Assembly (NCBI GenBank): GCA_026545225.1 | Contig: CM048846.1 | Location: 86,259,270-86,323,269, forward strand | Reading direction: 5' to 3' | DNA length: 64,000 bases | Origin: Cornus controversa | Lineage: Eukaryota; Streptophyta; Magnoliopsida; Cornales; Cornaceae | Part shown: piece after piece, positions 11,102 through 26,179 of the stretch | Numbering within the stretch: position 1 is the stretch's first letter | How the letters are laid out: each line of letters begins with the position of its first letter | The notes under the pieces: model-generated | Databases searched by the model: none | What the model was told of the DNA's origin: nothing | The model's input: the letters and a program-made list of their open reading frames with translations, nothing else | Made by a program: the position numbers and the translations under genes

Positions 11102-11399
11102 TTATAACTATTCCTTTGTTTTCATCTCTTTAATATGTGCTATGTATACATACGAGTAGTACATAATGTATACAAGATTTTAGTGAGACGCAGACAATGA
11201 ATTTGATTATCAACTTACCTTTGGGTGAATGATGTCATTGTCATTTTTGTATTTATAAAGGAAGTGCTACTTTGTGTGTCTCCTTCAATTCTTATATTTA
11301 TCCCAACATTTAATTTTTAGGGTTTTAGAACTTTAAGTTACATGATAAATCTGGTTTTTTTGCTTTACATTATAAATTATATATTATTGGATGATCTTT
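11102..11399. other. spacer between the MITE and SRLK copy B, no gene seen
   Basis: AT-rich, with no ORF or kinase exon on either strand. This is where the TM and kinase exons of copy B would be expected. Confidence 0.5.
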
Positions 11400-13034
11400 T
11401 TTGAAAGATAATAAGTTCCAGAAAGTGACAATTTGTGGTCCATAAATAGTCCAAGTCAATTATGGCCCTGTTGGTTGGCCTGTTTTGTTATTGGTTTTGT
11501 GTTATGTTGTCATTTTTTTTGGCCCAAAACATGTTTGGGTTGTGTTGGTTTGGTTTTAAAAGTCTAAAACAATTAATGTATTGTTGCAATTTGCAGCGAC
11601 ATACCTCCAGATTTTGGAAGCTGATCAGAAGCTACTAGTTTCAGATAGAGATCTTGTTTAGTGTTGCTTCCCTTTGAGAGTTGCTGTATATTCAGTAAAG
11701 CTCCTTCCCATAGTAAACACCCACTACTATTATAAGCATAAGCTGTGCAAGAACAATTTTGGATGCAAGCTGATTTACACAGTTCAAGGCTCCTCCTATC
11801 AGGAAGTACTTTTGAATTTTCTGGTAATGTTGTGATGTTTGAATTTTTAAGAAATCTATCGGTCATCCCATTGGTATAGGTACCATTTTGGCACTGCAAT
11901 GGGATCTTCCTCACACAACCACCTGACCAGTCATTTAGCTTTGTGAATTCAATTGAAAATGGCTCAAAACCTGGCAAACATTCACAAAAAGAGACCAGAT
12001 TCTCTCTAGAGATACCAAATGTCCCGCAAAATGCATAAACTTCTCTTTAGAGGGGTTGCTCCCAAAAAGTAGCCCATTCCCAATTGCCACCTAACCATCT
12101 TACAATCCTCAATTGTCCCGTCGTATCCATCAAACATCTTATTAGAAAAGAAGAAGAATTCACAGTAGAATATGTAAAGTAGCTTTCGTTTTCATTTGAT
12201 ATAAAAGTGTAATTGAAGATAATCAATTTAATCCCCGGTTTAGGCAGGTTGCTAAAACTATCATCACCATTCCATACTCCAGTGCTCCAGTACCTTTTAG
12301 ACTTGTTCCACTCTATAAAATATTGATTTCTTTTGTCTGGAGCTGAATGTATCTCAAATGAAAACCTACCAGGAGCAGGATCTAAATTTTTCCACGAAGT
12401 AAGGACTTGAGTTTTGCCAGTATGTTTATTGATGCCAAGCTTTGCACCAGGTAGCCATGTATCTGTTGGGTGATCAAAACTCTGCCAATATATTGCAGAT
12501 GGATTTATAACATCTCTAACTACAAAATTTCCACTATTTTGAAGCACTGCTTCAGTGGAATTTGGTGTTAGTGACACGAAATTTGTTGAGCAAATTTGAT
12601 TTCTAGAAGAATGGGTGAGCAAGACTAAATTACCATCTCTAGAGAATTCAAGCTTTGGAGAAGACAGTTCAGACAAGTTTTGCTCTCTGTTAGCTACCCA
12701 AACTATGGTAGGCTCAGGAAATTCTCTATACCATATGCCAAGATAGGTGTTTAGTGAAGTACCTTTTGTAAAGAAGCCCAGTTCAAAAATGCTACCTTGA
12801 GACACCAGGGTCTGGTTTACTGACAGAGACTGACCCATTAAAAGAGTATATATCACCTCCTATTGAGAAACAAGAATTGTGTAACAAGAGTAGAACCAGA
12901 ACACATAGGAAGAACCATGGCCTTGTAATGGTGTCACTGTCACTCATAAGTTTCCACATCTTGGATACCTCTGTCTCAATTAACAATAATGATGATAATA
13001 AAGAAGAGTACTGAGAAGGAGAAGAGTCCTTCAA
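11400..13034 (-). pseudogene. SRLK copy B: lectin ectodomain without TM or kinase exons
   Basis: Exon 1 covers 13034-11605 and ends at a preserved donor. Signal peptide, bulb-lectin (YLGIWYREF, VWVANREQN), S-locus glycoprotein (YWSTGVWNGD) and PAN (CKSACIQNCSCTAYAYNS) regions are all recognisable. Two lesions are seen. A 4-bp AT expansion at about 12846-12853 shifts frame right after the signal peptide. A TAA at about 12047 lies inside the EGF-like junction where copy C has Pro. Bases 11400-11462 match intron sequence beyond the TM exon of copy C, so the TM exon has been deleted and replaced by about 110 bp of unrelated T/G-rich DNA (11463-11575). Confidence 0.9.
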
Positions 13035-13358
13035 ATAGATAATATCTTAGCCAAAAAATGTTTCATACGACTTTTGAGTCAAATATATCTATATATTACA
13101 CCCACACTTTTGCATACATTTCTTCCGGTCAAATTCAAAGTCGATGGCAATTGTTATATGATAGTAGGGGTTGCCACCCTTAATGACAGTATGGACTAAG
13201 TTAAAAAAAGACCGGTAGGTTTATTGCAAGTTTGCAACACTAATAAACAAAATTTTGTGAAGTATTGTCATAATTAGCTAATATTTGTCGATCTATCACA
13301 TTCACTTGTAGGCCCGCTCTATCTTTTGAGCACACAGTCTTCTACTTTTGTCTAAATT
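13035..13358. promoter_or_regulatory. upstream region of SRLK copy B
   Basis: Shares with copy C the block from AATATCTTAG through TGTTTCATA to GTCAAATATATC (13040-13090), including a W-box core (TTGAC on the minus strand, 13077-13083). Nothing recognisable follows up to the TRIM array. Confidence 0.5.
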
Positions 13359-14237
13359 TCTAATACCCCGCTCCAACACATGATATGATATTATCCGCTT
13401 TGGGTCTGAGCCCGCATGATTTTGCTCTTGATTTTACCTCAAAAGGCCTCATACCATTTGAAGATAATATACTACATATAAGCACATCCAATTTCCACAC
13501 CCAGGCAATGTGGGATTGAGCACCCTGTACCCTATCAGTGTGGTAGCTCAGTCTAGTGTCTGTCTTCGCACCCGCCCACTCACACCCGTTCACAAGGGTT
13601 ACTACAATCCACCCCCCTACGAGACCCAACGTCCTCGTCGGCACACTTCTGGCTGAGTTCAGGCTCTCATACTAACTGTAATACCCCACTCTAACACATG
13701 GTATGATATTATCCGCTTTGGGCCTGAGCCCGCACGATTTTACTCTTGGGTTTTACCCCAAAAGGCCTCATACCATTTGAAGAGAACATACTACATATAA
13801 GCACATCCTCTTTTCCACACCTAGATGATGTGATTGAGCACCCTGTGTCAGTGTGGTAGCTCAGTCCAGTGTCTGTCTTCGCACCTGCCCACTCACACCC
13901 GTCCACAAGGGTTACTACAATCCACCCCCCTACGAGGCCCAACGTCCTCGTCGGCACACTTTCTACTAGGTTCAGGCTCTGATACCAACTGTAATACCCC
14001 ACTCCAACACATAGTATGATATTGTCCGCTTTGGACCTAAGCCCGCACGATTTTGCTTTTAGGTTTTACCCAAAAAGCCTCATACCATTTGAAGAGAACA
14101 TACTACATATAAGCACACCCCTTTTCCACACCCAGGCGATGTGGGATTGAGCACTCTGTACCCTGTCAGTGTGGTAGTTCAGTCCAGTGTCTGTCTTCGC
14201 ACCCGCCCACTCACACCCGTCCACAAGGGTTACTACA
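13359..14237 (-). mobile_element. TRIM array, minus-strand arm: three LTRs, two internal regions
   Basis: LTRs of about 245 bp at 13359-13606, 13677-13919 and 13990-14237 (minus strand: start TGTAGTAACCC, end GGGGTATTACA) are separated by internal regions of only about 70 bp. Each internal region carries, on the minus strand, a primer site (TGGTATGAGAGCC or TGGTATCAGAGCC) and a polypurine tract GTAGGGGGGTGGA just before the next LTR. This is the terminal-repeat-retrotransposon-in-miniature architecture with LTRs shared between neighbours. No coding capacity. Confidence 0.85.
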
Positions 14238-15268
14238 ATGCCGGAAGTGTGCCGACGAGGACGTTAGGCCTCGTAGGGGGGTGGATTGTAGTAACCCTTG
14301 TGGACGAGTGTGAGTGGGCGGGTGCGAAGACAGACACTGGGCTGAGCTACCACACTGACACAGGGTGCTCAATCCCACATCCTTTGGGTGTGGAAAAGGG
14401 GATGTGCTTATATGTAGTATGTTCTCTTCAAATGGTATAAGGCCTTTTGGGGTAAAATCCAATAGCAAAACCGTGCGGGCTCAGGCTCAAAGCGGACAAT
14501 ATCATACCATGTGTTAGAGCGGGGTATTACAGTTGGTATCAAAGCCTGAACCCAGTCGAAAGTGTGCCGACGAGGACATCGGGCCTCGTAGGGGGGTGGA
14601 TATCATACTATGTGTTGGAGCGGGGTATTACAGTTGGTATCAGAGCCTGAACCCAGCCGGAAGTATGTCGACGAGGACGTTAGGCCTCGTAGGGGGGTGG
14701 ATTGTAATAACCCTTGTGGACGGGTGTGAGTGGGCGGGTACGAAGACAGACACTGGGTTGAGTTACCACACTGATAGGGTACAGGGTGCTCAATCCCACA
14801 TCGCCTTGGTGTGGAAATTGGATGTGCTTATATGTAGTATGTTCTTTTCATATAGTATGAGGCCTTTTGGGGTAAAACCTAAGAACAAAACCGTGCAGGC
14901 TCAGGCTCAAAGCGGACAATATCATACCATGTGTTGGAGCAGGGTATTACAGTTGGTATCAGAGCCTGAACCCAGCCGGAAGTGTGCCAACGAAGACGTC
15001 GGGCCTCGTAGGGGGTGGATTGTAGTACCTTTGTGGACGAGTGTGAGTGGGCGAGTGCGAAAACAGACACTGGGCTGAGCTACCACACTGACAAGGTACA
15101 GGGTGCTCAATCCCACATCTCCTGGGTGTGGAAAATGGGATGTGCTTATATGTAGTATGTTCTCTTCAAATGGTGTGAGACTTTTTGGAGTAAAACTCGA
15201 GAGCAAAATCGTGCGGGCTTAGGTCCAAAGTGGACAATATCATACCATGTGTTGGAGGGGGTATTACA
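14238..15268 (+). mobile_element. TRIM array, plus-strand arm: three full LTRs and one LTR stub
   Basis: It begins with a truncated internal region (14238-14286), then has LTRs at 14287-14531, 14703-14951 and 15021-15268. Between the first and second full LTRs sits a 32-bp LTR remnant (14601-14632) between two internal regions. Primer sites TTGGTATCAGAGCC (TTGGTATCAAAGCC in the first) and polypurine tracts recur after and before each LTR. The arm faces the minus-strand array head to head, making a near-palindrome of about 0.9 kb per side around 14240. Long ORFs here are by-products of GC-rich repeats. Confidence 0.85.
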
Positions 15269-15687
15269 AAATCTTCTATGACTTTGTGTCCACACACTAC
15301 AAGGTAGCGAGTATTCATCCGATTATGTTATTATTAGTCGTGACAAAGATTTACACGGCCTGTCAAGCTGGCTGAGTTAATTCTCTTCTTTCATTCGAGT
15401 TTGGAATCAATTGCCTAAAGAACGTAGACAGAGTTGTGACAAGGCACTGAGTTAAGAATCAAAATTCTCACCTTTAGGTTTTCTACAAACTAGGGTGTTT
15501 TAAGGTTTTTTTTTTTTTTTTGAAGATAACCGTTTGCTCAATTAAGGCGAGATATTATTATATGGTTCTGGCTGATCACAACGTGACATGTATACAAATG
15601 TATAAATTTTATGTCAACTTTTTTCAGTCATTTGTTTGTGTGTTATGTTGTAATTGATCCGAGATCAATGGTCATAGAATCATGTAA
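15269..15687. other. spacer, no gene seen
   Basis: AT-rich sequence with a run of T at 15507-15521. No ORF, no terminal repeats and no similarity to the neighbouring kinase genes noticed. Confidence 0.5.
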
Positions 15688-16172
15688 TCATTTCTCTGGT
15701 TAATGCAGAAAGAAAAGTAAGAAAGAAAAAGTGTGTTCCATTTCGACTCAGTGGCTTGTCTTGTTTGAAAATTCTAGAGTAAGATCAGAAGGCACGATTT
15801 TCTTTTTGTGTTTAACATTTTTAAAAGCCTAAACGATGCTAACTCTCACTAACGGTACCAGAACAATAATAAAATAATATAATATAATAAATTATTCCTC
15901 TAGTTAATGCAGAAAGAAAAGTAAGAAAGAGAAAGTATAACTCTCACTAACGGTACCAGAACAATAATAAAATAATATGATGAATTATTTCTCTGGTTAA
16001 TGAAGAAAGAAAAGTAAGAAATAGAAAGTGTATTCCATCTTGACTCAGTGGCTTGTCTTGTTTGAAAATTCTAGGGTCAAATAAGAAGGCACGATTTCCT
16101 TTTGTGTGTTTAACATTTTTAAAAGCCTAAACGACGCTAACTCTCACTAACGGTACCAGAACAATAATAAAA
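15688..16172 (+). repeat. three tandem repeats, middle copy internally deleted
   Basis: Each unit starts CTCTGGTTAATGCAGAAAG (or a close variant) and ends TAACGGTACCAGAACAATAA. Copies lie at about 15690-15890, 15895-15984 and 15986-16172. The middle copy lacks about 100 bp containing TTCTAG and GGCACGATTT, which are present in the outer two. Confidence 0.85.
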
Positions 16173-16520
16173 TATTAGTGCATTGAAATCTTGAAAATTA
16201 TGTGTTAAAAGTAGAAAGTGTGTTGAATTTAAATTTTCACTTTTATAAACTCTTTTGTCTCTCTAATATTAAATGTGTCGAAGCTATATAAATTTCAGAA
16301 AGTCTATATATTTATTTAAATTTTCATTCTCTCTCTAAGTCTATATATATATATATATATATATATATTAGTTTTAGAAAAAAAATGTGCTTATTCTGGA
16401 TCAAATCAAGAGAAATTAAGTGTATTGAATTTTAGAATTCTTGTGTTGAAATGACAAATTGAGTGTGTTAAATTCTAAAAATAATGTGTTGAAATGACAA
16501 CCCTTAAAATTGCAACGAGA
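16173..16520 (+). repeat. AT-rich GTGTTGAA-type repeat, left copy
   Basis: Contains iterations of GTGTTGAATT and GTGTTGAAATGACAA, a TTTCACTTTTATAAACTC segment and an AT microsatellite (16342-16370). The same segments recur in a different order at 21400-21768, on the other side of SRLK copy C. Confidence 0.65.
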
Positions 16521-17828
16521 AAAGTTTTCTGAGTTCTAATATGTGTTTTTGGTGCCTAAATAGCCAAATACATGAAAGTTTGAAGGATCAGATTTGACAC
16601 TTCTATTTAATAGAATTAATAATGCTATATCCACTTGTTAAATTCACCTTCATTTTTAAATTCTTATACATGCATAGCAATGAGATGAGATTAAAAGTTT
16701 GACTTATTCATAATGGTTGCTCACGATCTTGACCTATTCTTAGACACCCCTTCAACATCAAATTTATTATTCCTTGATGTATTCTTTCTTATATATCAGA
16801 TACTGAAGATGAACGGGGAAATTCTGGATAGAAATAATTCTGAAAATCAGAAAAGTAATGATGATGAAGTTTATCCATATTCAAGCGCCAAGTTGCGTTA
16901 CTTGATGTGGATGACAACTCCACACTAGGTCGACTCAATATGATTTAATGCTTTAGGTGAAAAATATAAAAAATTTAGAATGAATTAAATTATTTGAGTT
17001 TACTATTAAATCTCTGGTATTAATTGGATTCTAATAATATAAAGAAAAAAAATTTGAGGCCTTCTATTGGCTAGTGCCTTAAGTGATCACGCCTAAGACT
17101 CCAGCCGGCTCTGACTCCGCATCATACAGTATCATGGAATAAACCAGGAGACCTTCCTTAGAAAATTCCTTGAAAGGAAGATGGAGTCGATCATCAAGCT
17201 TAAGCTCTGTTGTATTCTATTTAAATACCTTTTATTTGTTTACAATAAATTTCTGCTACCAGCTAAGCTAGCAATGATGAAGTGATTTATGTATTTAAAC
17301 ATTGTATTCATGTAAAGTTATGAATGTAAGAAGCCCCCAAGAAAGAAGAGGGGTTCAAGTTTGCAAGAAAAAAATGTGTCCTCATTATATACCTCTTTTA
17401 CTCGATTCAAATTGAAATTAATACCCATGTACCATTTTTAACTATTTAAATTTCACCAAGTCATGTATTTTTCGTGTTCTATTTAAACTTGTGATATTGT
17501 ATATGTGCAATTTTTATTAACTTATTAATAAATATTGCATTAGTAAACTTGGGGGAAAAAAATTATTGCATTAGTAGCTAACATCTCAAAAATAATTAAA
17601 TAAAAGAGTGATGTCATGTGTAATTTTTTTTATTTTCTTAGTTCTGAAAACTATTTGCAGTGCATACAACCAAACAAATTTATCGATTTTGTTTTCTATA
17701 GAGCAGATAAAGTATATCAAATGTGAACTTAATCACTGAAATCACTGAAAGAGATCACAGTTTCACAGAAATCACTAAAAGATATTACAATTTCAGTTTG
17801 AAACAAAATGTCTTGGAATATGAAATTG
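16521..17828. other. region downstream of SRLK copy C, no gene seen
   Basis: A 71-codon ORF at 16713-16928 has no recognisable motif. At about 17060-17112, GAGGCCTTC..AGTGCC..CTCCAGCCGGCTCTG resembles a hAT-type right end, without a partner. The remainder is AT-rich and would hold the 3' UTR of copy C next to 17828. Confidence 0.4.
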
Positions 17829-21316
<3,488 letters not shown>

Positions 21317-21400
21317 ATAGATAATATCTTAGTAAAAAATGTTTCATATGACTTTGGGTCAAATATATCATACATTTACTTCCCTACATGTTTTAAAAGT
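21317..21400 (-). promoter_or_regulatory. conserved upstream block of SRLK copy C with W-box core
   Basis: AATATCTTAG..AAAAAATGTTTCATA..ACTTTGGGTCAAATATATC is shared with copy B (13040-13090), partly with copy A (9000-9020) and, inverted, with copy D (35020-35070). Read on the minus strand it carries TTGACC, a WRKY W-box core, at 21357-21363, and a TATA-like GATATATTT. The position just upstream of the start suggests promoter or 5' UTR. Confidence 0.45.
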
Positions 21401-21768
21401 CTGAGCACGCTGCCATCTATATATATTTATATAAATTCTCTTTTTCCCTCCAAGTCTATATATATTTATATTATTTTTAAAAGTAATGTTTTTATTCCTG
21501 ATCAAATAATGACGAATTAAGTGTGCTGAATTCTGATGTGTTGAAATGATTAATTTAGTGTGTTGAATTCTACAAACATTGTGTTGAAATGACAAATTAT
21601 TTGTGTTGAATTCTAGAAATAGTGTGCTGAAATAAAAAATTAAGTGTATTGAGTTCAAAATTTCACTTTTATAAACTCTCTCTATCTCACTAATATTGAG
21701 TGTGTTGAATCTATATAAACTCTAGAAAGTATACATAATTATATGAACTCTCTCACTCTCTCTAGAAT
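21401..21768 (+). repeat. AT-rich GTGTTGAA-type repeat, right copy
   Basis: Four or more iterations of GTGTGTTGAATTCTA / GTGTTGAAATGA at 21525-21640, then TTTCACTTTTATAAACTCTC and ATATTGAGTGTGTTGAATC. The same building blocks occur at 16173-16520 in permuted order. Confidence 0.65.
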
Positions 21769-22104
21769 TTATGCCAAGTTTTGCACCAGGCAGCCAAGTA
21801 TCTGTTGGGTGATCAAAACTGTGCCAATAGCATCTCTTACTACAAAATTTCCGTTATCTTGAAGCACTGCTTCAGTGGAATTCGGTGTTGGTGACGCCAA
21901 ATTTGTTGACCAAATTGGATATCTAGCAAAATTGGTGAGCAGGAATAAATTACCATCTCTAGAAAATTCAAGTTGTAAAGAAGATGGTTTAGACAATGTT
22001 TGTTCTCTGTTACCACCAAAGATCTGCTCAGCAAAAATTTTATGCCAAAGTAGAGTTTAAGAGGAGTGCCTTTTTTTGAAGAAACCTGTTCAAAAATGCT
22101 ACCT
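21769..22104 (-). pseudogene. SRLK bulb-lectin fragment
   Basis: Matches about 110 residues of the bulb-lectin domain of copy C (LQLEFSRDGNLFLLTNFAR, PIWSTN, NGNFVVRD), with frameshifts near 21840 and 22020. No signal peptide, no later domains and no splice sites. It ends abruptly at a Sirevirus-like LTR at 22105, so the insertion or later deletion removed the rest. Confidence 0.85.
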
Positions 22105-23340
22105 TTGAGTCTGGAACAGAATCTGTTGTACTTTACTTTGACGACAGTGAATTTGCTTCTCCAAGGTTACAAAGCCTCACTCGTGGTTTTTCCTGATCTG
22201 GGTTTTCCACGTATATCTAATGCATTCATTTACTTTACTGCACTTTATTTTATTTACTTGTTTTGTGGGATTGCTTTAATTTTAATTGAACTTAAAATTA
22301 AATAATATGAAAGATTAAGCAAAAAACGAGTAAAACTAATCACCCTTCTCTAAGTTTTAAATCTAACTTTCATAGCCGTTTCTACACTGCGCAACTAACA
22401 ATTGATATCAGAGTAGTGTTCTCTAATTACTAAGTAATTCATTGTGAAGTATTTTTAAAATCAAAAATTATTTTTGTTTTCAAAAATTATCATGGATTCT
22501 CTTAAGAGAGAGGGTGAATTGGTTCAACAACCTTATGAATGTGATAGATTAAACTATAAGGATGATAGAAATCTCCTTGCTAGAAAATATGGAAGATTCC
22601 TTAAGAATAAAGAGAATGAAAACTTTAGAAAATGAAATTCTTCTAAATTTAGAGGTAAAAATAATAAGAAAGTTGTTTTTGTTGCTTTTCATGCTATTGC
22701 TCATATTGATGATGATACTGCTAATGATTTTTCTTTTGATGTAGGTGAAATAGAAATAAAAGAAGAGTAAAGATGACTTTACGTAATTCTTTATATAGTT
22801 AGAAGAAGGGAATGAACTTCGAAATACAACTCTTAGTCAGATTGGGTTTGAAGATTCAGAAGTCAAGCAATCAGATGAAGAACCGTGTGAGAGCAAGCTA
22901 CAATTTTTTTTTGAAAAATTGCTAAAGGCTTATAATAAGAAATATAAGAAGCTGAAGCAAATAGAAATTAAAAAAGAAACTTTAAAGAAAGAGAATGAAG
23001 AGCAATGAAGTTGATTGAAGAAAACAAAGCTAATATTTATAATCTTCAAAATAGACTCAAGTTTCTCAAAAGTGAGGTAAGTCAAGCTATTTCTACTAGA
23101 GATACCCTTATTACTAGAATTAATTTTCTTGAGCCTAAATTGAAAAAATTACAAGAGAAATTGATTGCATTTATTTCTGAGCAGATTAAGCTTGATAGCA
23201 TGATTAGCTTCTTACCTTTTATTACAACTAATATTTCTCTTTTGTCAAGTGAGTTTGCATATGAACATATGATTCTCTTGAAAAACTATAGTACATTTTT
23301 TTGTAACTATTGGCATATAGGGTACCTTATTGGAATTCTG
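22105..23340 (+). mobile_element. Ty1/copia Sirevirus-like remnant: LTR end, primer site, start of gag
   Basis: 22105-22400 matches the last 300 bp of the LTR at 25893-26165 (GAACAGAATCTGTTGTACTT, ACAGTGAATTTGCTTCTCC). A degraded primer site TTGATATCAGAGTAG follows, then a gag start at 22492 (ATGGATTCT) with the LLARKYGRFLKNKEN block typical of Sirevirus gag and a Lys/Glu-rich coiled stretch (23005-23340). Frame breaks and stops make it non-coding. The 5' part of the LTR and all of pol are gone. Confidence 0.7.
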
Positions 23341-24759
23341 TATTGAGGTCGGACCTTGGTGTAGTGGCAAGTGTCTTCGTCCAAAGTAATGTGTCTTATT
23401 TTTTAAACTTGAAAGTGGTCATTTTAAAAATGAGAGTAAGACTAGCCGACATTCACATTTTTCAGTTCCCTATTTATTTGTGCAATAGGCTCATATAATC
23501 ACAACATAAAAATTTTAGCAGTCTTTAAATTTTCAATAAAGTATGCATAAAAATAGCATTTTACTATTTCATTATCATTATAAGAAATATAAATAATAAA
23601 TTTTCTTATCCTTTAATGTGAGAAGGGAAAATATATATTTTTTGAATTCACAAGAGTATCGTGCTAATAAATATAAGAGAACATCTATAATAGAAGGTAT
23701 AATACATTGTTGATTCAAAATTAAATAAGAGGTGTAGCTAATTGCAAGAGAGACAATAAAGAGAGCGCGCTCTTATTTTCTTTCTGCCAAAAGATACAAC
23801 CAAATACATCCACTATATGCACGTATGTATATAAATTGCTTCACCGTAACATTCACCTCTCTCTGTCTCTCTCTCTCTCACACACACACACACATCACCT
23901 CTCCAATCACAGTTCTCACCCGATTCACCGCCTCAAAGTTCGGGCGCCCACAGTTCACTTTGAATTCACATGTACTGTTGTCATACATTTAGTTCACGTG
24001 TGTTCAAACTTTTCAAACAAGAGTGGAAAATTGGAAATAAATGTGTGTATAAATGTAAATTATACATTTAGTTCATTTAGTACTGTTGTCATATATCCTT
24101 CCATAATTTTGAAACATTTATATTAATGTCATCAACAAATAAATAAAATTATAGTGATGATAAATATTTTTAATAATATTTTTTTATATTAATCCATATA
24201 CTTATTATTATAATCATTTTTTATATAATTTTTTGAAATTTATAATTAATTGGAATATAAAATACTTTATGAATCTTGGTTCTCAATTTAATTAAAAAAT
24301 AAAATTTTCTTTAAAAATTGAAAAATCACTCTATGGACACTATAGTTTTACTTGATGACAAGAATGTAAATGTTTTAAAACTATAAGAACATACCGACTG
24401 ATGACAAAAAATAATATTTATTATACAAAAATAATTAATAATTGATTTTCAATTTTCACTGATCAATAGCACGAGTGTAAAATAACCGTTACTTAAACGC
24501 TTCTCAAATATAAATATATTTTGAGTCAAAATTAAAGACCAGATGAATACAGTGGCATGAACTTTTGTCTTTCTTAAAATATTCAAACTGTAGATAAATA
24601 AAAAAGGAGAAAATAATTCACAGCACTTAGAAAAAAAAGTAGGTATTGAAAATCAGACAAGCAATGCATTGATCATTCACTGATAAAGAATATATATATT
24701 TTTTTTTGATAATGTGACTGATAAAGATTATTGAATCTTTGGTCTCCATCACTCAATTT
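23341..24759. other. AT-rich spacer, no gene seen
   Basis: Contains a CT/CA microsatellite at 23853-23895 and long A/T-rich stretches from 24120. Open frames are short and low-complexity. Confidence 0.5.
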
Positions 24760-24799
24760 TCTTACGATGCCATGATATGAGTTAGACTCAGATGTCAAA

Positions 24800-25192
24800 G
24801 TCTTGGCTCCCACAGATTACGGTAGAGTGGGACCCATTTATATATGTTTTCCATTTACCACATTGGTAAAACAAGTTGTACGTTTTCCACTTACCGTGTC
24901 AAAGTTGTTTTCTTGAGAGAAAATTCTTTTGTGGTAAAACTTGTTCGAGGACGTGAATAGCCCCGCAAATTAATATAATTACGGAACTTTCACTTTTGAG
25001 TTTTGAGTCTTTTGACACGGTGAAATAAAGAAGAGAGGTCGTTTTAGTCTTGACATGAATATAAAAATTTCTCTTGGTTAGATTTTGAGAGAGAGAGAGA
25101 GAGAATTCGAAAGAAAGAAAGAGATATGAATATCTATTTAGAATTTTGAAGTGACAAAGATGAAGAGATATATGAATATTTGGTTTTACTTG
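24800..25192 (+). repeat. copy of the upstream region of SRLK copy D
   Basis: Block P (24815-24910: GTGGGACCCATTTATATATG, TTACCACATTGGTAAAACAAG, ACTTACCGTGTCAAAG) resembles 34798-34905. Block Q (25078-25192: GATTTTGAGAGAGAGAG.., TTTAGAATTTTGAAGTGACAAA, GAATATTTGGTTT) resembles 34568-34665. The order is P-Q here and Q-P downstream of the Sirevirus-like element. Confidence 0.7.
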
Positions 25193-26167
25193 CGCGATAT
25201 TGATACTGGTTCAAGTAGTCTCGAGATCTCAATTTTGAAAAATGGTCACAAGGGATCGGTCTAACTAAGAAAAGGAAAGTTGAACCAATCAAACTATTCC
25301 TTGGACTAGTTTAATTCTGCTAATGGGCCCGATTGTTCTAGAAACTCCAATTTTGATTCAAATTTAATGTTCAAAAATTTTCTAAAACTTTGAAAAACTT
25401 TTTAGAAGAGTTTTCAACTTGTTTTCCAAGTAATTATAGGACTTCATCATCTATATATAATATCTTATGTTTTTTTCTAATTACGCTTTCAAGATGCTTT
25501 TGGAAAATATTATGTTTAGAGAGAAAAAACTTTGAGTTAATTTTAGGTCAGAGAATTATTTTCTAATTTATATTTTATACATATTGAGTGATTAGGGTTG
25601 TATCTCTTTCTACGCTTAATCAATTATTCGAAAACTGCTTCAAATATTGTTTATTGATCAAGTTACTTGTTTTAGTTTAATTTCTCCTCAACTGTTCGTT
25701 GATAAGGAAGGAGAAGAAGATTGCACTACGAAGGAGACATAACATTAACAGAGTGTTTGTATTCTTCCATTTACCATCTTCAAGGATTGTGACGTTAGCC
25801 TGAAGTCTGCACCAATTAGACATGGAGTCGCAAGAGTAAGCCTGAGACGTGCGTTCAACATCGAATTCTTGGCAAAGTGGAGTGGTGTGGGTTTGGGACA
25901 GAGTCTATTGTTCTTTTGTTCAACGATAGTAGATTTGGTTCTCCGAGGTAATAGCCTCACCCGTGATTTTTTTCCCGTCTTAGGTTTTTCCAAGTATATC
26001 GTGTATTATTCTGCACTTATTTGTTTGTTTTATGTGTTCGGTTAATTTTAATTGGACTAAAATTGAATTAATCTAAAAAATTAAGTAATGGAGCAAGTAA
26101 ACCTAATCACCCTCTCTAGGTTTTAATCAAGCTTTCGTAACTATTTTTGCATTGTGCTAATCACACT

Positions 26168-26179
26168 TGGTATCCGAGC
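26168..26179 (+). promoter_or_regulatory. primer-binding site of the Sirevirus-like element
   Basis: TGGTATCCGAGC, one mismatch from the initiator tRNA-Met complement, two bases after the LTR end (CTAATCACA). Confidence 0.7.

Noticed and set aside
13360..15206. Several 60-180-codon ORFs across 13360-15206, for example 14533-15078
   Set aside because: They repeat the TRIM LTR and interior in different frames; there is no consistent protein and the units are non-coding retrotransposon repeats.
13354..15273. AAATT / AAATC flanks of the TRIM array as a target duplication
   Set aside because: Both outer ends are 3' LTR ends, so a single insertion could not create them; the partial match is probably chance.
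22562..22744. Leu-rich hydrophobic 60-codon ORF
   Set aside because: Wrong frame of the Sirevirus-like gag region; the gag frame reads LLARKYGRF-type sequence across it.
23345..23380. tRNA-like TGGTGTAGTGG A-box near GTCGGACC
   Set aside because: Matches a Pol III A box, but no B box or cloverleaf follows; at most a SINE scrap.
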